The position numbers and the translations under genes are program-made. Below, piece after piece: positions 16,306 through 28,162 of a stretch of DNA of 64,000 bases. How positions within the stretch are numbered: the first letter of the stretch is position 1; every line of letters begins with the position of its first letter. The stretch spans positions 558,001 through 622,000 of the forward strand of contig CAWFLE010000001.1 of NCBI GenBank assembly GCA_963816545.1, read 5' to 3'. Under the pieces are notes generated by a model, which ran no database searches, was not told where the DNA came from, and saw only the letters and a program-made list of their open reading frames with translations. Origin of the DNA: Albimonas sp963816545. GTDB lineage: Bacteria; Pseudomonadota; Alphaproteobacteria; Rhodobacterales; Rhodobacteraceae.

Positions 16306-17321
16306 GCCTCGGCCGGATGGGAGAGGCGGCGGCGCTGGCGGCGCTGCGGCGGGTGGAGCCCGAACGGGCGCATCGGCTGGCACTGGCGGCGCTCGTCGCC
16401 CGTCACCGGGCGGGGCTGTCGCCGGGGGCGCTGCGGGCTGGCCCGCGCCGGGTGTTCGGGCTGGATTTCCCCAATCCGGTGGGCATCGCGGCCGGCTTCG
16501 ACAAGAACGCCGAGGCGGTGGAGGCGTGCCTCGCCTCCGGCCCCGGCTTCATGGAGGTGGGCGCCGTGACGCCCCGCCCGCAGCCCGGCAATCCGCGGCC
16601 CCGGCTGTTCCGCCTGTCCGAAGATCGCGCGGTCATCAACCGCTTCGGCTTCAACAACGAGGGGATGGAGCGGGTGGCCGCCCGGCTGGAAGCGGCGCGC
16701 GCGCGGGGGCGGCTCGGCGGCCCGGTGGGCGTCAATCTCGGGGCCAACAAGGACAGCGAGGACCGCGCCGCGGACTACGCGGCGGTGCTCGCGCGCTTCG
16801 CCGGGCTGGCGGATTTCTTCACGGTCAACGTCTCCTCCCCCAACACCGAGCGGCTGCGCGATCTTCAGGGGCGGGAGGCGCTGACCGCCCTGCTGGAGCG
16901 GTGCCTGGAGGCGCGGGACGCCCGCGCGCCCGGCGCGCCGGTGCTGGTCAAGATCGCGCCGGACCTGGACGCGCGGGGGCTGGAGGACGTGGCGGAGGTC
17001 TGCCTCGGCCGCGTGGACGGGATCGTGGCCACCAACACCACCCTGTCGCGGGAGGGGCTGCGCAGCCCACTGGCGCGGGAGGCGGGGGGCCTGTCGGGGG
17101 CGCCGCTGTTCTCCCGGTCCACCGAGGTGCTGACGACGCTCTCGCGCTTGACCTTGGGACGGCTGCCGCTGGTGGGCGTGGGGGGCGTCGCGTCCGTGGA
17201 GGAGGCGCGCGCGAAGCTAGCGGCCGGCGCGTCGCTGGTGCAGCTTTACAGCGGACTGGTCTACAGGGGCCTGTCGCTCGCACGCCGGATCGCGCTGGGG
17301 CTGGAGACGCCCGCAGGTTGA
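16302..17321 (+). CDS. pyrD: Dihydroorotate dehydrogenase (quinone), class 2
   Basis: The 339-residue enzyme oxidises dihydroorotate to orotate in pyrimidine synthesis and passes electrons to quinone through FMN. Visible motifs: NPVGIAAGFDKNAEAV, GFMEVGAVTPRPQPGNPRPRLFRL, INRFGFNNEGM, VNVSSPNTERLRDLQ with the catalytic-base serine region, IVATNTTLSREGL and the FMN-phosphate site LVGVGGVAS...AGASLVQLYSGLVY. The N-terminal helical extension expected for membrane-associated class 2 enzymes is present (residues 1-40). It starts with GTG inside the stop of the DUF952 gene. Confidence 0.95.
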   Translation: MSLGRMGEAAALAALRRVEPERAHRLALAALVARHRAGLSPGALRAGPRRVFGLDFPNPVGIAAGFDKNAEAVEACLASGPGFMEVGAVTPRPQPGNPRPRLFRLSEDRAVINRFGFNNEGMERVAARLEAARARGRLGGPVGVNLGANKDSEDRAADYAAVLARFAGLADFFTVNVSSPNTERLRDLQGREALTALLERCLEARDARAPGAPVLVKIAPDLDARGLEDVAEVCLGRVDGIVATNTTLSREGLRSPLAREAGGLSGAPLFSRSTEVLTTLSRLTLGRLPLVGVGGVASVEEARAKLAAGASLVQLYSGLVYRGLSLARRIALGLETPAG

Positions 17322-17483
17322 GTTTCCCGGCCTCATCCGGCTGCAATAGAGCTGATTTTAACCGAATCCCGTGGCCCAGCCGCGGCAGGACGCCGCCGCC
17401 GCCACCTGCGGCGGGCTGACGCGGCCTCGAAAGATGAACGGTTTCAGGAGGTTGCAACCGCCCTTGAGCGCGCCCGCGCGATA

Positions 17484-17512
17484 TTGCGCGCCCGCAACCC
17501 CTGTGTTAGCTA
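17484..17512 (+). promoter_or_regulatory. Candidate sigma-70 promoter of the atp operon
   Basis: TTGCGC (17484-17489), a 17-bp spacer and TAGCTA (17507-17512) lie about 90 bp upstream of the atpH start, in the only gap ahead of the operon. Matches to consensus are partial. Confidence 0.35.
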
Positions 17513-17603
17513 GCGCTCGGTTCACGAGGGGGGCGGACGGCGTCCGGCCAGAGGTCGCCCCGTGCCGGCTTTTCGCATGTCCGGCCAGATCGGAAGGGGT
17601 CCC

Positions 17604-18163
17604 GTGGCGACATCAGCTTCACTGACCACAGGCATCGCAGGGCGGTACGCGACCGCGCTCTACGAACTCGCCGAGGAGCAGGACGCGCTGGATCAGGTCG
17701 AGCAGGACCTGGCCGCGATCAGGCAGGCGATGACCGAGAGCGCCGATCTGCGGATGGCGGTCACGAGCCCGCTCTACGCCCGCGACCAGCAGGCCTCGGC
17801 CATGGCCGCTGTGGCGGATGCGATGGGCGTGTCCCAGCTGACCAAGAACGTGATCGGGCTGATGGCGCAGAAGCGCCGCCTGTTCGCGCTGCCCAAGGTG
17901 TGCGAAGCCTACGCGAAGATGATGGCCGCCCGGCGCGGAGAGATCACCGCCGAGGTCACGGCCGCGCAAGCCCTGTCGGACGAGCAGCGTTCCGCGCTGT
18001 CCGACGCCCTGAAGACGGCCTTCGGCCGCGACGTCAATCTGGACCTGTCCGTGGATGAGAGCCTCATCGGCGGACTGGTCGTCAAGGTCGGGTCCAAGCT
18101 GATCGACACCTCGATCCGCGCGCGGCTCGCCGCACTTCAGAACGCCATGAGAGAGGTCGGGTG

Positions 18164-18164
<1 letters not shown>
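17604..18164 (+). CDS. atpH: F1Fo ATP synthase subunit delta
   Basis: This 186-residue peripheral-stalk subunit links F1 to Fo. It shows the family pattern: GIAGRYATALYELAEEQ at the N terminus, a helical domain with SPLYARDQQASAM, and the C-terminal LIGGLVVKVGSKLIDTSIRARLAAL. The GTG at 17604 is preceded by GGAAGGGG at 5 bases, and the conserved protein starts here; ATGs further upstream in the same frame are less suited. It is the first gene of an F1-only operon, as usual in alphaproteobacteria where Fo genes lie elsewhere. Its TGA overlaps the atpA ATG (TGATG). Confidence 0.93.
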
Positions 18165-19702
<1,538 letters not shown>

Positions 19703-19730
19703 GCCTGGGCCGACGGGATAAGGGGACGTC

Positions 19731-20615
19731 ATGCCCAGCCTCAAGGACCTGAAGAACCGGATCAACTCGGTCAAGTCGACCCGGAAGATCACGAAAGCCA
19801 TGCAGATGGTCGCGGCGGCGAAGCTCCGCCGCGCCCAGGAAGCGGCTGAAGCCGGGCGGCCCTACGCCGACCGGCTCAACCGCGTGCTCGGCCGTCTGGC
19901 CGACGGCGCGAACCCCGATACGGCGCCCAAGCTTCTGGCCGGGACCGGGAAGGACGACACGCATCTGGTGATCGTCGCGACCGCCGAGCGCGGGCTGTGC
20001 GGGGGGTTCAACTCCTCCATCGTGCGGCTGGCGCGGGTGCGGATCCGGGAGCTTCAGTCCCAGGGCAAGACGGTGAAGATCCTCACCATCGGCCGGAAGG
20101 GGCGCGACCAGCTTCGCCGGGACTATTCCAGCCTGCTGGTCCACCACGTGGACCTGTCGGGCGTGAAGCGGGTGGGTTACGCGGACGCGCAGAAGATCGC
20201 GACGGACGTGCTGAGCCGCTTCGCCGAGGACGAATTCGACGTCGCCACGCTGTTCTACAACCGCTTCCAGTCGGTGATCTCGCAGATCCCGACCGCGAAG
20301 CAGCTTGTGCCGGCCACCTTCGAGCGCCCCGAGGGCGAGGAAGAGCAGGCGGGGACGCCCGTCCCCTACGAGTACGAGCCGGAGGAGGAGGCGATCCTCG
20401 CCGACCTCCTGCCCCGCGCCATCGCCACGCAGATCTTCACGGCTCTGCTGGAGAACGCGGCTTCCGAACAGGGCGCGCGCATGTCCGCCATGGACAACGC
20501 GACGCGCAACGCGGGCGACCTGATCGACCGTCTGACGCTGGAGTACAACCGCTCCCGCCAGGCCGCGATCACCAAGGAGCTCATCGAGATCATCTCGGGC
20601 GCGGAAGCGCTCTAA
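19731..20615 (+). CDS. atpG: F1Fo ATP synthase subunit gamma
   Basis: 294-residue central rotor shaft of F1. The N terminus (PSLKDLKNRINSVKSTRKIT, KAMQMVAAAKLRRAQ) and the C terminus (RMSAMDNATRNAGDLID, YNRSRQAAITKELIEIISGAEAL) form the long coiled-coil pair that turns inside the alpha-beta ring; ERGLCGGFNS is the conserved middle motif. It lies 28 bp after atpA and 15 bp before atpD. The gene is complete. Confidence 0.97.
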   Translation: MPSLKDLKNRINSVKSTRKITKAMQMVAAAKLRRAQEAAEAGRPYADRLNRVLGRLADGANPDTAPKLLAGTGKDDTHLVIVATAERGLCGGFNSSIVRLARVRIRELQSQGKTVKILTIGRKGRDQLRRDYSSLLVHHVDLSGVKRVGYADAQKIATDVLSRFAEDEFDVATLFYNRFQSVISQIPTAKQLVPATFERPEGEEEQAGTPVPYEYEPEEEAILADLLPRAIATQIFTALLENAASEQGARMSAMDNATRNAGDLIDRLTLEYNRSRQAAITKELIEIISGAEAL

Positions 20616-20630
20616 GGGACGGAGACACCC

Positions 20631-22049
<1,419 letters not shown>

Positions 22050-22059
22050 GGGGGTATAA

Positions 22060-22455
22060 ATGGCGAAGCTTCCCTACGACCTGGTCTCGCCGGAGCGGAT
22101 GCTGGCGCATGGCGAGGCGGACGCGATCCAGATCCCCGGTGCGGTCGGGGACCTGACGGCCATGCCCAACCACGCGCCCTTCCTGACGCCGCTGCGTCCG
22201 GGGGTGGTGACGGTGCGCGACGGAGGCTCGGAGACGGCCTACGTCGTCACCGGCGGCTTCGCCGAGATCTCCCCGGAAGGCGCCTCGGTGCTGGCCGAGG
22301 AGGCCGTGAAGCGGGACGAGGTCACCTCCGAATGGTTCGATGCGCGGATGAAATTGGCGGAGGAGGCGCATGAGATCGCTTCCGGCCAGTCGAAGATCAT
22401 CGCGGCGCAGCACGTCAACGACATGCGCTTCCTCAAGCAGCAGCTCGGCTTCTAG
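22060..22455 (+). CDS. atpC: F1Fo ATP synthase subunit epsilon
   Basis: 131-residue epsilon subunit, which couples and inhibits F1. The N-terminal beta-sandwich is clear (YDLVSPERMLAHGEADAIQIPG, GDLTAMPNHAPFLTPLRPGVV, VTGGFAEISPEGASVLAEEA), followed by a helical C-terminal arm. GAGGGGG lies just ahead of the ATG. It is the last gene of the operon, with a hairpin 28 bp downstream. Confidence 0.94.
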   Translation: MAKLPYDLVSPERMLAHGEADAIQIPGAVGDLTAMPNHAPFLTPLRPGVVTVRDGGSETAYVVTGGFAEISPEGASVLAEEAVKRDEVTSEWFDARMKLAEEAHEIASGQSKIIAAQHVNDMRFLKQQLGF

Positions 22456-22482
22456 AACATAACGAGGGACAGGAGCCGCCTC

Positions 22483-22512
22483 ACGCCCCGCGCCGGAAAC
22501 GGTTCGGGGCGT
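22483..22512 (+). terminator. Hairpin at the end of the atp operon
   Basis: 8-bp stem ACGCCCCG / CGGGGCGT with an inner CCG-GAAA-CGG tetraloop helix, 28 bp after atpC. The tail (TCGCATTTCG) is only weakly T-rich. Confidence 0.6.
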
Positions 22513-22527
22513 TCGCATTTCGCGGGA

Positions 22528-22553
22528 CTGCGAAACGTGTTTCGCAGCGAAAC
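22528..22553. repeat. Nested palindromes built on GTTTCGC
   Basis: CTGCGAAAC-GT-GTTTCGCAG (22528-22547) is a perfect dyad, and it overlaps TTTCGC-A-GCGAAA (22540-22552), a second dyad. A further half-site lies at 22646-22652. The same 13-mer dyad with a different centre recurs at 40608-40620. It sits between convergent atpC and rppH, so a promoter role is not obvious here. Confidence 0.55.
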
Positions 22554-22658
22554 GCGAGGGGCGCGGGACGGGTTTCCCGCCGGATCAATGACTTGCCGAC
22601 GGGCGTTTGTAGAATTAACCGGTTTGGTAACCTTTGGCCGCAGGCGTTTCGCAGGGGG

Positions 22659-23174
22659 TCAGCCCGCGAACAGGTCCGCGAATTCTTCCAGCACCTTGCG
22701 GTAGGTCACGCGCTTGAAGGGGACGATCCGGTCCAGCACCTCGGCGCGCGGGGACCAGGCCCAGCGGGAGAACTCCGGGTGCTCGGTCGCGATGTTCACC
22801 TCATCGTCCCGGCCGTGGTAGCGGAAGGCGAACCAGCGCTGCGTCTGACCCCGGTAGCGGCCCTTCCACAGCCTGGGGATCAGCGAGGCGGGGAGGTCGT
22901 AGTCGATCCAGCCGCGGCTCTCGGCCAGCAGAGTGACCTGATGGCGACGGATCCCGGTCTCCTCGTTCAGCTCGCGCAGCGCGGCCTCCAGCGGGGCCTC
23001 GCCGGGGTCGATGCCGCCCTGGGGCATCTGCCAGGCGTCGGAGCGGAAATCCATCCGCTGGCCGACGAAGATCCCGCTCTCGCGATTCAGGATCATCAGG
23101 CCCACGCAGGGGCGGTAGGGCAGCGCGGCGATCTGCGCCTCGGTCGGTTCGTTCGCCGCGCCGCCCGTCCTCAC
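22659..23174 (-). CDS. rppH: RNA pyrophosphohydrolase (Nudix)
   Basis: 171 residues with a complete Nudix box (GGIDPGEAPLEAALRELNEE, then TGI), matching G-x5-E-x7-REUxEExGU. The surrounding sequence is RppH-like: YRPCVGLMILN, QMPQGGID, RGQTQRWFAFRY and FKRVTYRKVLEEFA. The enzyme removes pyrophosphate from the 5' end of mRNAs and opens them to decay. The ATG overlaps the ctpA stop (ATGA). It is the last gene of the gpmI-envC-ctpA-rppH block and converges on the atp operon. Confidence 0.92.
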   Translation of the reverse strand: MRTGGAANEPTEAQIAALPYRPCVGLMILNRESGIFVGQRMDFRSDAWQMPQGGIDPGEAPLEAALRELNEETGIRRHQVTLLAESRGWIDYDLPASLIPRLWKGRYRGQTQRWFAFRYHGRDDEVNIATEHPEFSRWAWSPRAEVLDRIVPFKRVTYRKVLEEFADLFAG

Positions 23175-24499
23175 TTCTGGAGCCCGCCGTAGACCGAGAG
23201 GCCGGTCAGCACGTCCAGCGCGTAGGCGAGCTGCAGATCCTCGTTGCGGAGCTTGGCGGTCGCCTCGTGGCGGGCGCGCTCCTCCTGGATCTGGGTGCGC
23301 TCCTCCTCCGAGAGCGCGTTCTCAAGGCTGCCGCGCAGGCTCGCCTCGGTCCGCATCCGGGGGGTGGCCGCGTCCGCGTCCTCGGCGACCTCCAGCTTGC
23401 GCTGCTCGATCAGGATGTCGGGCTCGATGCCCAGCGCCTGGATGGAGCGGCCCGATGGCGTGTAGTAGCGCGCCGTGGTCAGGCGCATGGCCCCCTTGCC
23501 CGAGAGCGGCATGATCGTCTGGACCGAGCCCTTGCCGAAGGATTTCGAGCCCAGGACGATGGCGCGGTGGTGGTCCTGCAGGGCGCCGGCCACGATCTCG
23601 GACGCCGAGGCGGAGCCGCCGTTGATGAGCACCACCATGGGCTTGCCGCCGGTGAGGTCCCCGTCCTCGGCGTTGTAGCGGTCCATGTCCTGCGGATCGC
23701 GGCCGCGGGTGGACACGATCTCGCCGGACTCGAGGAAGGCGTCGGACACCGCCACCGCTTGGTTCAGGAGGCCGCCGGGGTTGTTGCGGAGGTCGAGCAC
23801 GTAGCCCTTCACGTTCTCCGCGCCGCCAAGCTCCTCCTGCACCTTCTCGATGCCGGCCTTGAGGTTCTCGTAGGTCTGTTCGGTGAACTGGGTCACGCGC
23901 AGCACGCCCACATCGCCTTCGACGCGCGCCTTGGCGGCGGCGATCTTGATGTTGGCGCGGGTGAGGGTGACGTCGAACGGCTCCTCCTCGCCCTCGCGGA
24001 CGATGGTGATGGTGATGTCGGAGCCGACGGGGCCGCGCATCATGTCCACCGCGTCGGCCAGCGTCAGGCCGAGCACGGATTCGCCGTCGATATGGGTGAT
24101 GAAGTCGTTGGACTCGATCCCCGCCTCGGCGGCCGGGGTCTCGTCGATCGGGGAGACGACCTTGACGAAGCCGTTCTCCATGGTGACCTCGATGCCGAGG
24201 CCGCCGAATTCGCCCTTGGTCTGGACCTTCATGTCGTCGAAGGCGGTGGGGGCGAGGTAGGAGGAGTGGGGGTCGAGCGAGGTGAGCATGCCGTTGATGG
24301 CCGCCTCGATCAGCGCCTTCTCGTCCACTTCCTCCACGTAGCCGGACCGCACCCGTTCGAAGATGTCGCCGAAGAGGTCGAGATATTCGTAAGTGGTGCG
24401 GGCGTCGGCCTCCTGCGCGCTGAGCGGCGCGACGAGCGGCGCGGTGACCAGCGCCCCGGCCATGGCGCCGCCCAGAGCGGCGACGGCGAGTTTCTTCAT
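23171..24499 (-). CDS. ctpA: S41 family C-terminal processing peptidase
   Basis: 442-residue periplasmic serine protease. It has a signal peptide (residues 1-28, ending near APLSAQ), a PDZ domain (about 95-180, with GGLGIEV and VSPIDETPAAEAGI) and the S41 catalytic core with GGSASASEIVAGAL (serine at 298-300) and GSKSFGKGSVQ (lysine 323), the Ser-Lys dyad. Such enzymes trim envelope proteins and peptidoglycan hydrolases. It overlaps by 4 bp (ATGA) with both the EnvC-like gene upstream and rppH downstream, which fits joint work with the EnvC-like factor on the cell wall. Confidence 0.93.
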   Translation of the reverse strand: MKKLAVAALGGAMAGALVTAPLVAPLSAQEADARTTYEYLDLFGDIFERVRSGYVEEVDEKALIEAAINGMLTSLDPHSSYLAPTAFDDMKVQTKGEFGGLGIEVTMENGFVKVVSPIDETPAAEAGIESNDFITHIDGESVLGLTLADAVDMMRGPVGSDITITIVREGEEEPFDVTLTRANIKIAAAKARVEGDVGVLRVTQFTEQTYENLKAGIEKVQEELGGAENVKGYVLDLRNNPGGLLNQAVAVSDAFLESGEIVSTRGRDPQDMDRYNAEDGDLTGGKPMVVLINGGSASASEIVAGALQDHHRAIVLGSKSFGKGSVQTIMPLSGKGAMRLTTARYYTPSGRSIQALGIEPDILIEQRKLEVAEDADAATPRMRTEASLRGSLENALSEEERTQIQEERARHEATAKLRNEDLQLAYALDVLTGLSVYGGLQK

Positions 24500-25599
24500 G
24501 GTGTTCCGGCCCTTCCTTCGGGGAATGCGAACCAGCGGGCAGGATCGACCGGCGATCCTTGCTCCCGCGTTTCGAGATACAGCTTCTGCGGGGACGATGC
24601 GCCCCCCGCGGCCCCGGCTTCAACCAGAAATTCCTCGGAGGCTGGGGGAATGACGCCCAATTGACCAAGCTCGACGCCCGCGCGAGCGATGTCGCCGGCC
24701 TGGACGGAGAGGGAGGCGAGGCCGGCCAGAATCATCAGGCGGCCCGGAGCAGGTTCGAGGATCACCGCCTGGCCGCGGCCCGCGAGGGGGCCGGCGTAGC
24801 GGATGGTGGAGGTGGCGGGGGCCGTGGGGCGGGCCCAGGCGGGAGCGGCGATCTCCACCCCCGTGACGGTCTGGCCGATGGCGTCCTTCGCGCCCCAGGG
24901 GGTGACGACGGGGCCGTCCACGGGGAGGGGGAGGGCGCCGGGCGGTTCCGGGCGGCGGGCGGGGGGCGCATCGAGGCCGGGGCGGGGTTCGCGCGCGTCC
25001 ACGGCGGCGAAGGCGTCCAGCGCGGCGCGGGCTTCGGCGAGGTCCCGGGCGGGGGAGGCCGCGCGGTCATGGGAGAGGTCGGCGCGGGCGGCCTGGAGCG
25101 CGGCGAGGGCGCCCCGGAGGCGGGACCAGGCGGCGCGGCGATCCGCATCGCGCGCGAGGGCGGCGGAGAGGCGGGCGCGGGCGGCTTCCGCGTCGGCCGC
25201 GCCGGAGGGGCCTAGAGCCGCGGTCAGCCACGCGCCGCGGGCGGCGGCGAGGGGACCGGCGGGCTGGGCGGCCTGGGCGGCCAGAGGGGCGCGGGCGCGG
25301 GCGGCGAGGCGGCCCAGCGCCTCCTGCGCGCGGTCGCGGGCGGCGTCGGCCTCGTCCTGGAGGGCGGTCTTGCGAACGGCGGCGTCGCGCAGGGACTGGC
25401 GCATCTGCGCGAGCCCGTCCTCGGCGGCGGAGACGGCGGCGGCGAGGGCCTGAAGGCGCGTCTCGCGGGTGGGGGCGGCGTCGTAGCTGCGGTCGGCGGC
25501 GGCGAGGAGGGCCGAGGTCTCGCCCAGCCCGCCGGCCTCCTGCGCCGCGGCCGGGGCGGCGAGCGAGAGGGCGGCGAGGAGGGCGACGGCGCGGATCAT
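24496..25599 (-). CDS. EnvC-like murein hydrolase activator, degenerate LytM domain
   Basis: 367-residue exported protein: signal peptide (MIRAVALLAALSLAAPAAAQ), an Ala/Arg-rich coiled-coil region to about residue 225, then a LytM/M23 fold (VTPWGAKDAIG, TIRYAGPLAGRGQAVILEPAPGRLMILAGL, LYLETREQG). The zinc-binding histidines of active M23 peptidases (H-x3-D and H-x-H) are missing, as in EnvC, which activates amidases instead of cutting peptidoglycan itself. The ATG at 25599 overlaps the gpmI stop (ATGA), and its own stop overlaps the ctpA start. The frame continues upstream antisense-like and should not be used. Confidence 0.85.
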   Translation of the reverse strand: MIRAVALLAALSLAAPAAAQEAGGLGETSALLAAADRSYDAAPTRETRLQALAAAVSAAEDGLAQMRQSLRDAAVRKTALQDEADAARDRAQEALGRLAARARAPLAAQAAQPAGPLAAARGAWLTAALGPSGAADAEAARARLSAALARDADRRAAWSRLRGALAALQAARADLSHDRAASPARDLAEARAALDAFAAVDAREPRPGLDAPPARRPEPPGALPLPVDGPVVTPWGAKDAIGQTVTGVEIAAPAWARPTAPATSTIRYAGPLAGRGQAVILEPAPGRLMILAGLASLSVQAGDIARAGVELGQLGVIPPASEEFLVEAGAAGGASSPQKLYLETREQGSPVDPARWFAFPEGRAGTP

Positions 25600-27134
25600 G
25601 CGTTGGCGCGGATCAGGAGGGACCGGCCGGTCATCTCCCCGGGCTGCGGCAGGGCCATCAGCTCGAGCAGGGTGGGGGCGAGGTCGCCCAGCGCGCCGCC
25701 GTCGCGCAGGCGGGTGTTGGGCGGCCCGCCCACGAGGATCACGGGCACCGGGTTGAGGGTGTGGGCGGTGTGGGGGCCGCCGGTCTCCGGGTCGATCATG
25801 GTCTCGCAGTTGCCGTGGTCGGCGGTGACGATCATGGCGCCGCCGGCGGCCTCCAGCGCCTTGAGGGCCTTGCCGAGGCCGCGGTCCACGGCCTCGCACG
25901 CGGCGATGGCGGCGTTCAGGTCCCCGGTGTGGCCGACCATGTCGGGGTTGGCGAAGTTCACCACGATGAGGTCGTGCCTGCCCGACCGGATCGCCTCCAC
26001 CAAGCGGTGGGTGACTTCGGGCTCCGCCATCTCGGGCTGGAGGTCGTAGGTGCGGATCAGAGGGGAGGGGGCCATGTGGCGGGCCTCGCCGTCGTCCGGG
26101 GTCTCCTCCCCTCCGTTGAGGAAGAAGGTGACGTGGGGGTATTTCTCGGTCTCCGCGAGCCGCATCTGGCGCTTGCCGTGGCGGGAGACCCACTGGCCGA
26201 GGGTGTTCACGATCTCCTCCGGCGGGAACAGCGCGGTCATGAACTTCGCGTGGGCGGAGGAGTATTCGACCATGCCGGCGACGGCGGAGAATTTGGGGCG
26301 GGGGCCGGCGTCGAAGGCGTCGAAATCCGGGGCGGCGAGGGCAGACAGGATCTCCCGCGCGCGGTCGGCGCGGAAGTTGAGGAACAGGAGGCCGTCGCCG
26401 TCCTTCATCCCCTCGTAGCCCGCGATGGCGCAGGGTGGGACGAACTCGTCGGTGTCGCCGGCTTCGTGGGCGGCCTTCACGGCCTCCTGCGCCGAGGCGG
26501 CGGAGGCGCCCTCGCCCCGCGTCATGCAGGCGTAGGCGGCGCCGACCCGGTCCCAGCGGTTGTCGCGGTCCATGGCGTAGAAGCGGCCGATCACGGTGGC
26601 GATTTCGGCGGCGTCGCCGACCTCGCGCTCCAGCTCCGCGAGGTAGTCGGGCGCGGCCTTGGGGGGCGTGTCGCGGCCGTCGGTGAAGCAGTGGAGGCGC
26701 ACGGGCACGCCCTCGGCCGCGATCACGCGGGCCGCGTGGGCGATGTGGCGCTGGTGGGAATGCACCCCTCCGGGGCTGACCAGACCCGCGAGATGGGCCG
26801 TGCCGCCGGCCTGCTTCACCGCGGCGATGAAGTCGCGCAGGGTCTCGTTGCTATCGAAGCTCCCGTCCCCGATGGCGCGGTCGATCCGGGGGAGGTCCAT
26901 CCACACCACCCGGCCAGCGCCGATATTGGTGTGCCCGACCTCGGAGTTGCCCATCTGGCCTTCGGGCAGGCCCACGGCGTTCCCGTGCGCGGTGAGCGTC
27001 GCGTTGGGGCGGCCCTGCATCAGCGCGTCGAAGGTGGGGGTGTCGGCGAGGGCGACCGCGTTGCCCTCCGTCTCCGCCCGCAGCCCCCAGCCGTCGAGGA
27101 TCACGAGGACGACGGGCTTCGGCGGGGTGGTCAT
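25596..27134 (-). CDS. gpmI: 2,3-bisphosphoglycerate-independent phosphoglycerate mutase
   Basis: This 512-residue glycolytic enzyme interconverts 3- and 2-phosphoglycerate using two metal ions. Seen: VVLVILDGWG (metal site), MGNSEVGHTNIGAGR with nucleophile Ser64, LHCFTDGRDTPP, FYAMDRDNRWDR, NFRADRARE, FANPDMVGHTG and VTADHGNCE, all in order. The enzyme is complete. It lies 64 bp after rlmH and is coupled to the EnvC-like gene by an ATGA overlap. Confidence 0.97.
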   Translation of the reverse strand: MTTPPKPVVLVILDGWGLRAETEGNAVALADTPTFDALMQGRPNATLTAHGNAVGLPEGQMGNSEVGHTNIGAGRVVWMDLPRIDRAIGDGSFDSNETLRDFIAAVKQAGGTAHLAGLVSPGGVHSHQRHIAHAARVIAAEGVPVRLHCFTDGRDTPPKAAPDYLAELEREVGDAAEIATVIGRFYAMDRDNRWDRVGAAYACMTRGEGASAASAQEAVKAAHEAGDTDEFVPPCAIAGYEGMKDGDGLLFLNFRADRAREILSALAAPDFDAFDAGPRPKFSAVAGMVEYSSAHAKFMTALFPPEEIVNTLGQWVSRHGKRQMRLAETEKYPHVTFFLNGGEETPDDGEARHMAPSPLIRTYDLQPEMAEPEVTHRLVEAIRSGRHDLIVVNFANPDMVGHTGDLNAAIAACEAVDRGLGKALKALEAAGGAMIVTADHGNCETMIDPETGGPHTAHTLNPVPVILVGGPPNTRLRDGGALGDLAPTLLELMALPQPGEMTGRSLLIRANA

Positions 27135-27198
27135 GGGCGGGCTCCTCCGGCTGGTCAGGGGGTTCTAGGCCCGGGGCCGCGCCCGGTCAAAGGGGCGC

Positions 27199-27669
27199 TC
27201 AGCCGCGGTGATAGGGAGACCCGGCGAGGATGGTGGCGGCGCGGTAGATCTGCTCGGCCGCCATGGCGCGGGCCAGCATGTGGGGCCAGACCATCTTCCC
27301 GAAGGACAGGCTCAGGTCGGCGCGGTCCCTCAGCGCCGGCGCGTGGCCGTCCGCGCCGCCCAGCGCAAGCGCGCAGTCCCGCCGCCCCTGGTCCCGCCAG
27401 TCCGCCAGCAGCGCCGCGAAGTCAGGGGAGGAGAGGGTGCGCCCGCGTTCGTCCAGCGCGATCAGCGCGGCGCCCTCGGGGACGGCGGCGGTCACGAGGG
27501 CGGATTCCTCCTCCGCCCCGCGGGCCTTGCGGTCGTCGATCTCCAGCAGCCGCGCCGGACCCATGCCCAGCGGCCTCGCGGTCCGGTCGAACCGCATGAG
27601 GTAGTCCGAGACGAGGGCCGCCTCCGGTCCGCCGCGGGCCCGGCCCACGGCGATCAGGTGGAGCTTCAC
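27199..27669 (-). CDS. rlmH: 23S rRNA (pseudouridine1915-N3)-methyltransferase
   Basis: 156-residue SPOUT methyltransferase. The N terminus VKLHLIAVGRARGG and the C-terminal knot (LALGGADGHAPALRDRADLSLSFGKMV, then WPHMLARAMAAEQIYRA, ending in SPYHRG) are typical of RlmH, which methylates pseudouridine 1915 in helix 69 of 23S rRNA. It starts with GTG at 27669; the frame is open further upstream but only in low-complexity sequence overlapping rsfS. It lies 13 bp after rsfS. Confidence 0.93.
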   Translation of the reverse strand: MKLHLIAVGRARGGPEAALVSDYLMRFDRTARPLGMGPARLLEIDDRKARGAEEESALVTAAVPEGAALIALDERGRTLSSPDFAALLADWRDQGRRDCALALGGADGHAPALRDRADLSLSFGKMVWPHMLARAMAAEQIYRAATILAGSPYHRG

Positions 27670-27682
27670 GCAGCCCGGCCGG

Positions 27683-28120
27683 TCAGGCGTAGGCGGCGGG
27701 CGCTGCGTCGGCCGCGCGGCGGGCGGCGTCGGGGGTCGACAGCCACATCTTCTCGAGCTGGTAGAAGTCGCGCACCTCGGGCCGGAAGATGTGGACGACC
27801 ACGTCGCCCGCATCGATCAGCACCCAGTCGCCGGCGTCCTTGCCCTCGGCCCGGCACAGGGTGCGGGCGTCGGTCTTCAGCCTGTCGACCAGCTTCTCCG
27901 CGATGGCGGACACCTGTCGGGACGAGCGGCCGGACGCGATCACCATGTAATCGGCGATGTCGGACTTGCCGTGCAGGTCCACCTGCACGACGTCCTCGGC
28001 CTTGTCGTCCTCGAGCGAGCTCAGAACGATTCGGAGCAGGTCTTCGCCACCCAGCTGCTCCGCGTTCTCCGGCAGGGGGGTCCCTGCGCCTGCGAGTTCG
28101 GTCAGAACGGTTTCCTCCAC
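27683..28120 (-). CDS. rsfS: Ribosomal silencing factor RsfS
   Basis: Conserved RsfS core: LLRIVLSSLEDDKAEDVVQVDL, HGKSDIADYMVIASGRSSRQV, AEGKDAGDWVLIDAGDVVVHIF and RPEVRDFYQLEKMW. The protein binds uL14 and blocks subunit joining when nutrients are low. The start is uncertain: the only in-frame ATG is far upstream (28357) in low-complexity sequence. GTG at 28120 gives about 145 residues. A GGAGGAA ribosome site right after that GTG points instead to CTG at 28105. First gene of the rsfS-rlmH-gpmI series, with a good promoter about 40 bp upstream. Confidence 0.88.
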   Translation of the reverse strand: MEETVLTELAGAGTPLPENAEQLGGEDLLRIVLSSLEDDKAEDVVQVDLHGKSDIADYMVIASGRSSRQVSAIAEKLVDRLKTDARTLCRAEGKDAGDWVLIDAGDVVVHIFRPEVRDFYQLEKMWLSTPDAARRAADAAPAAYA

Positions 28121-28162
28121 GTGCAGCGCCGCAAAGGTCGCCCCGGCGCCGGGCGTCTGCTC

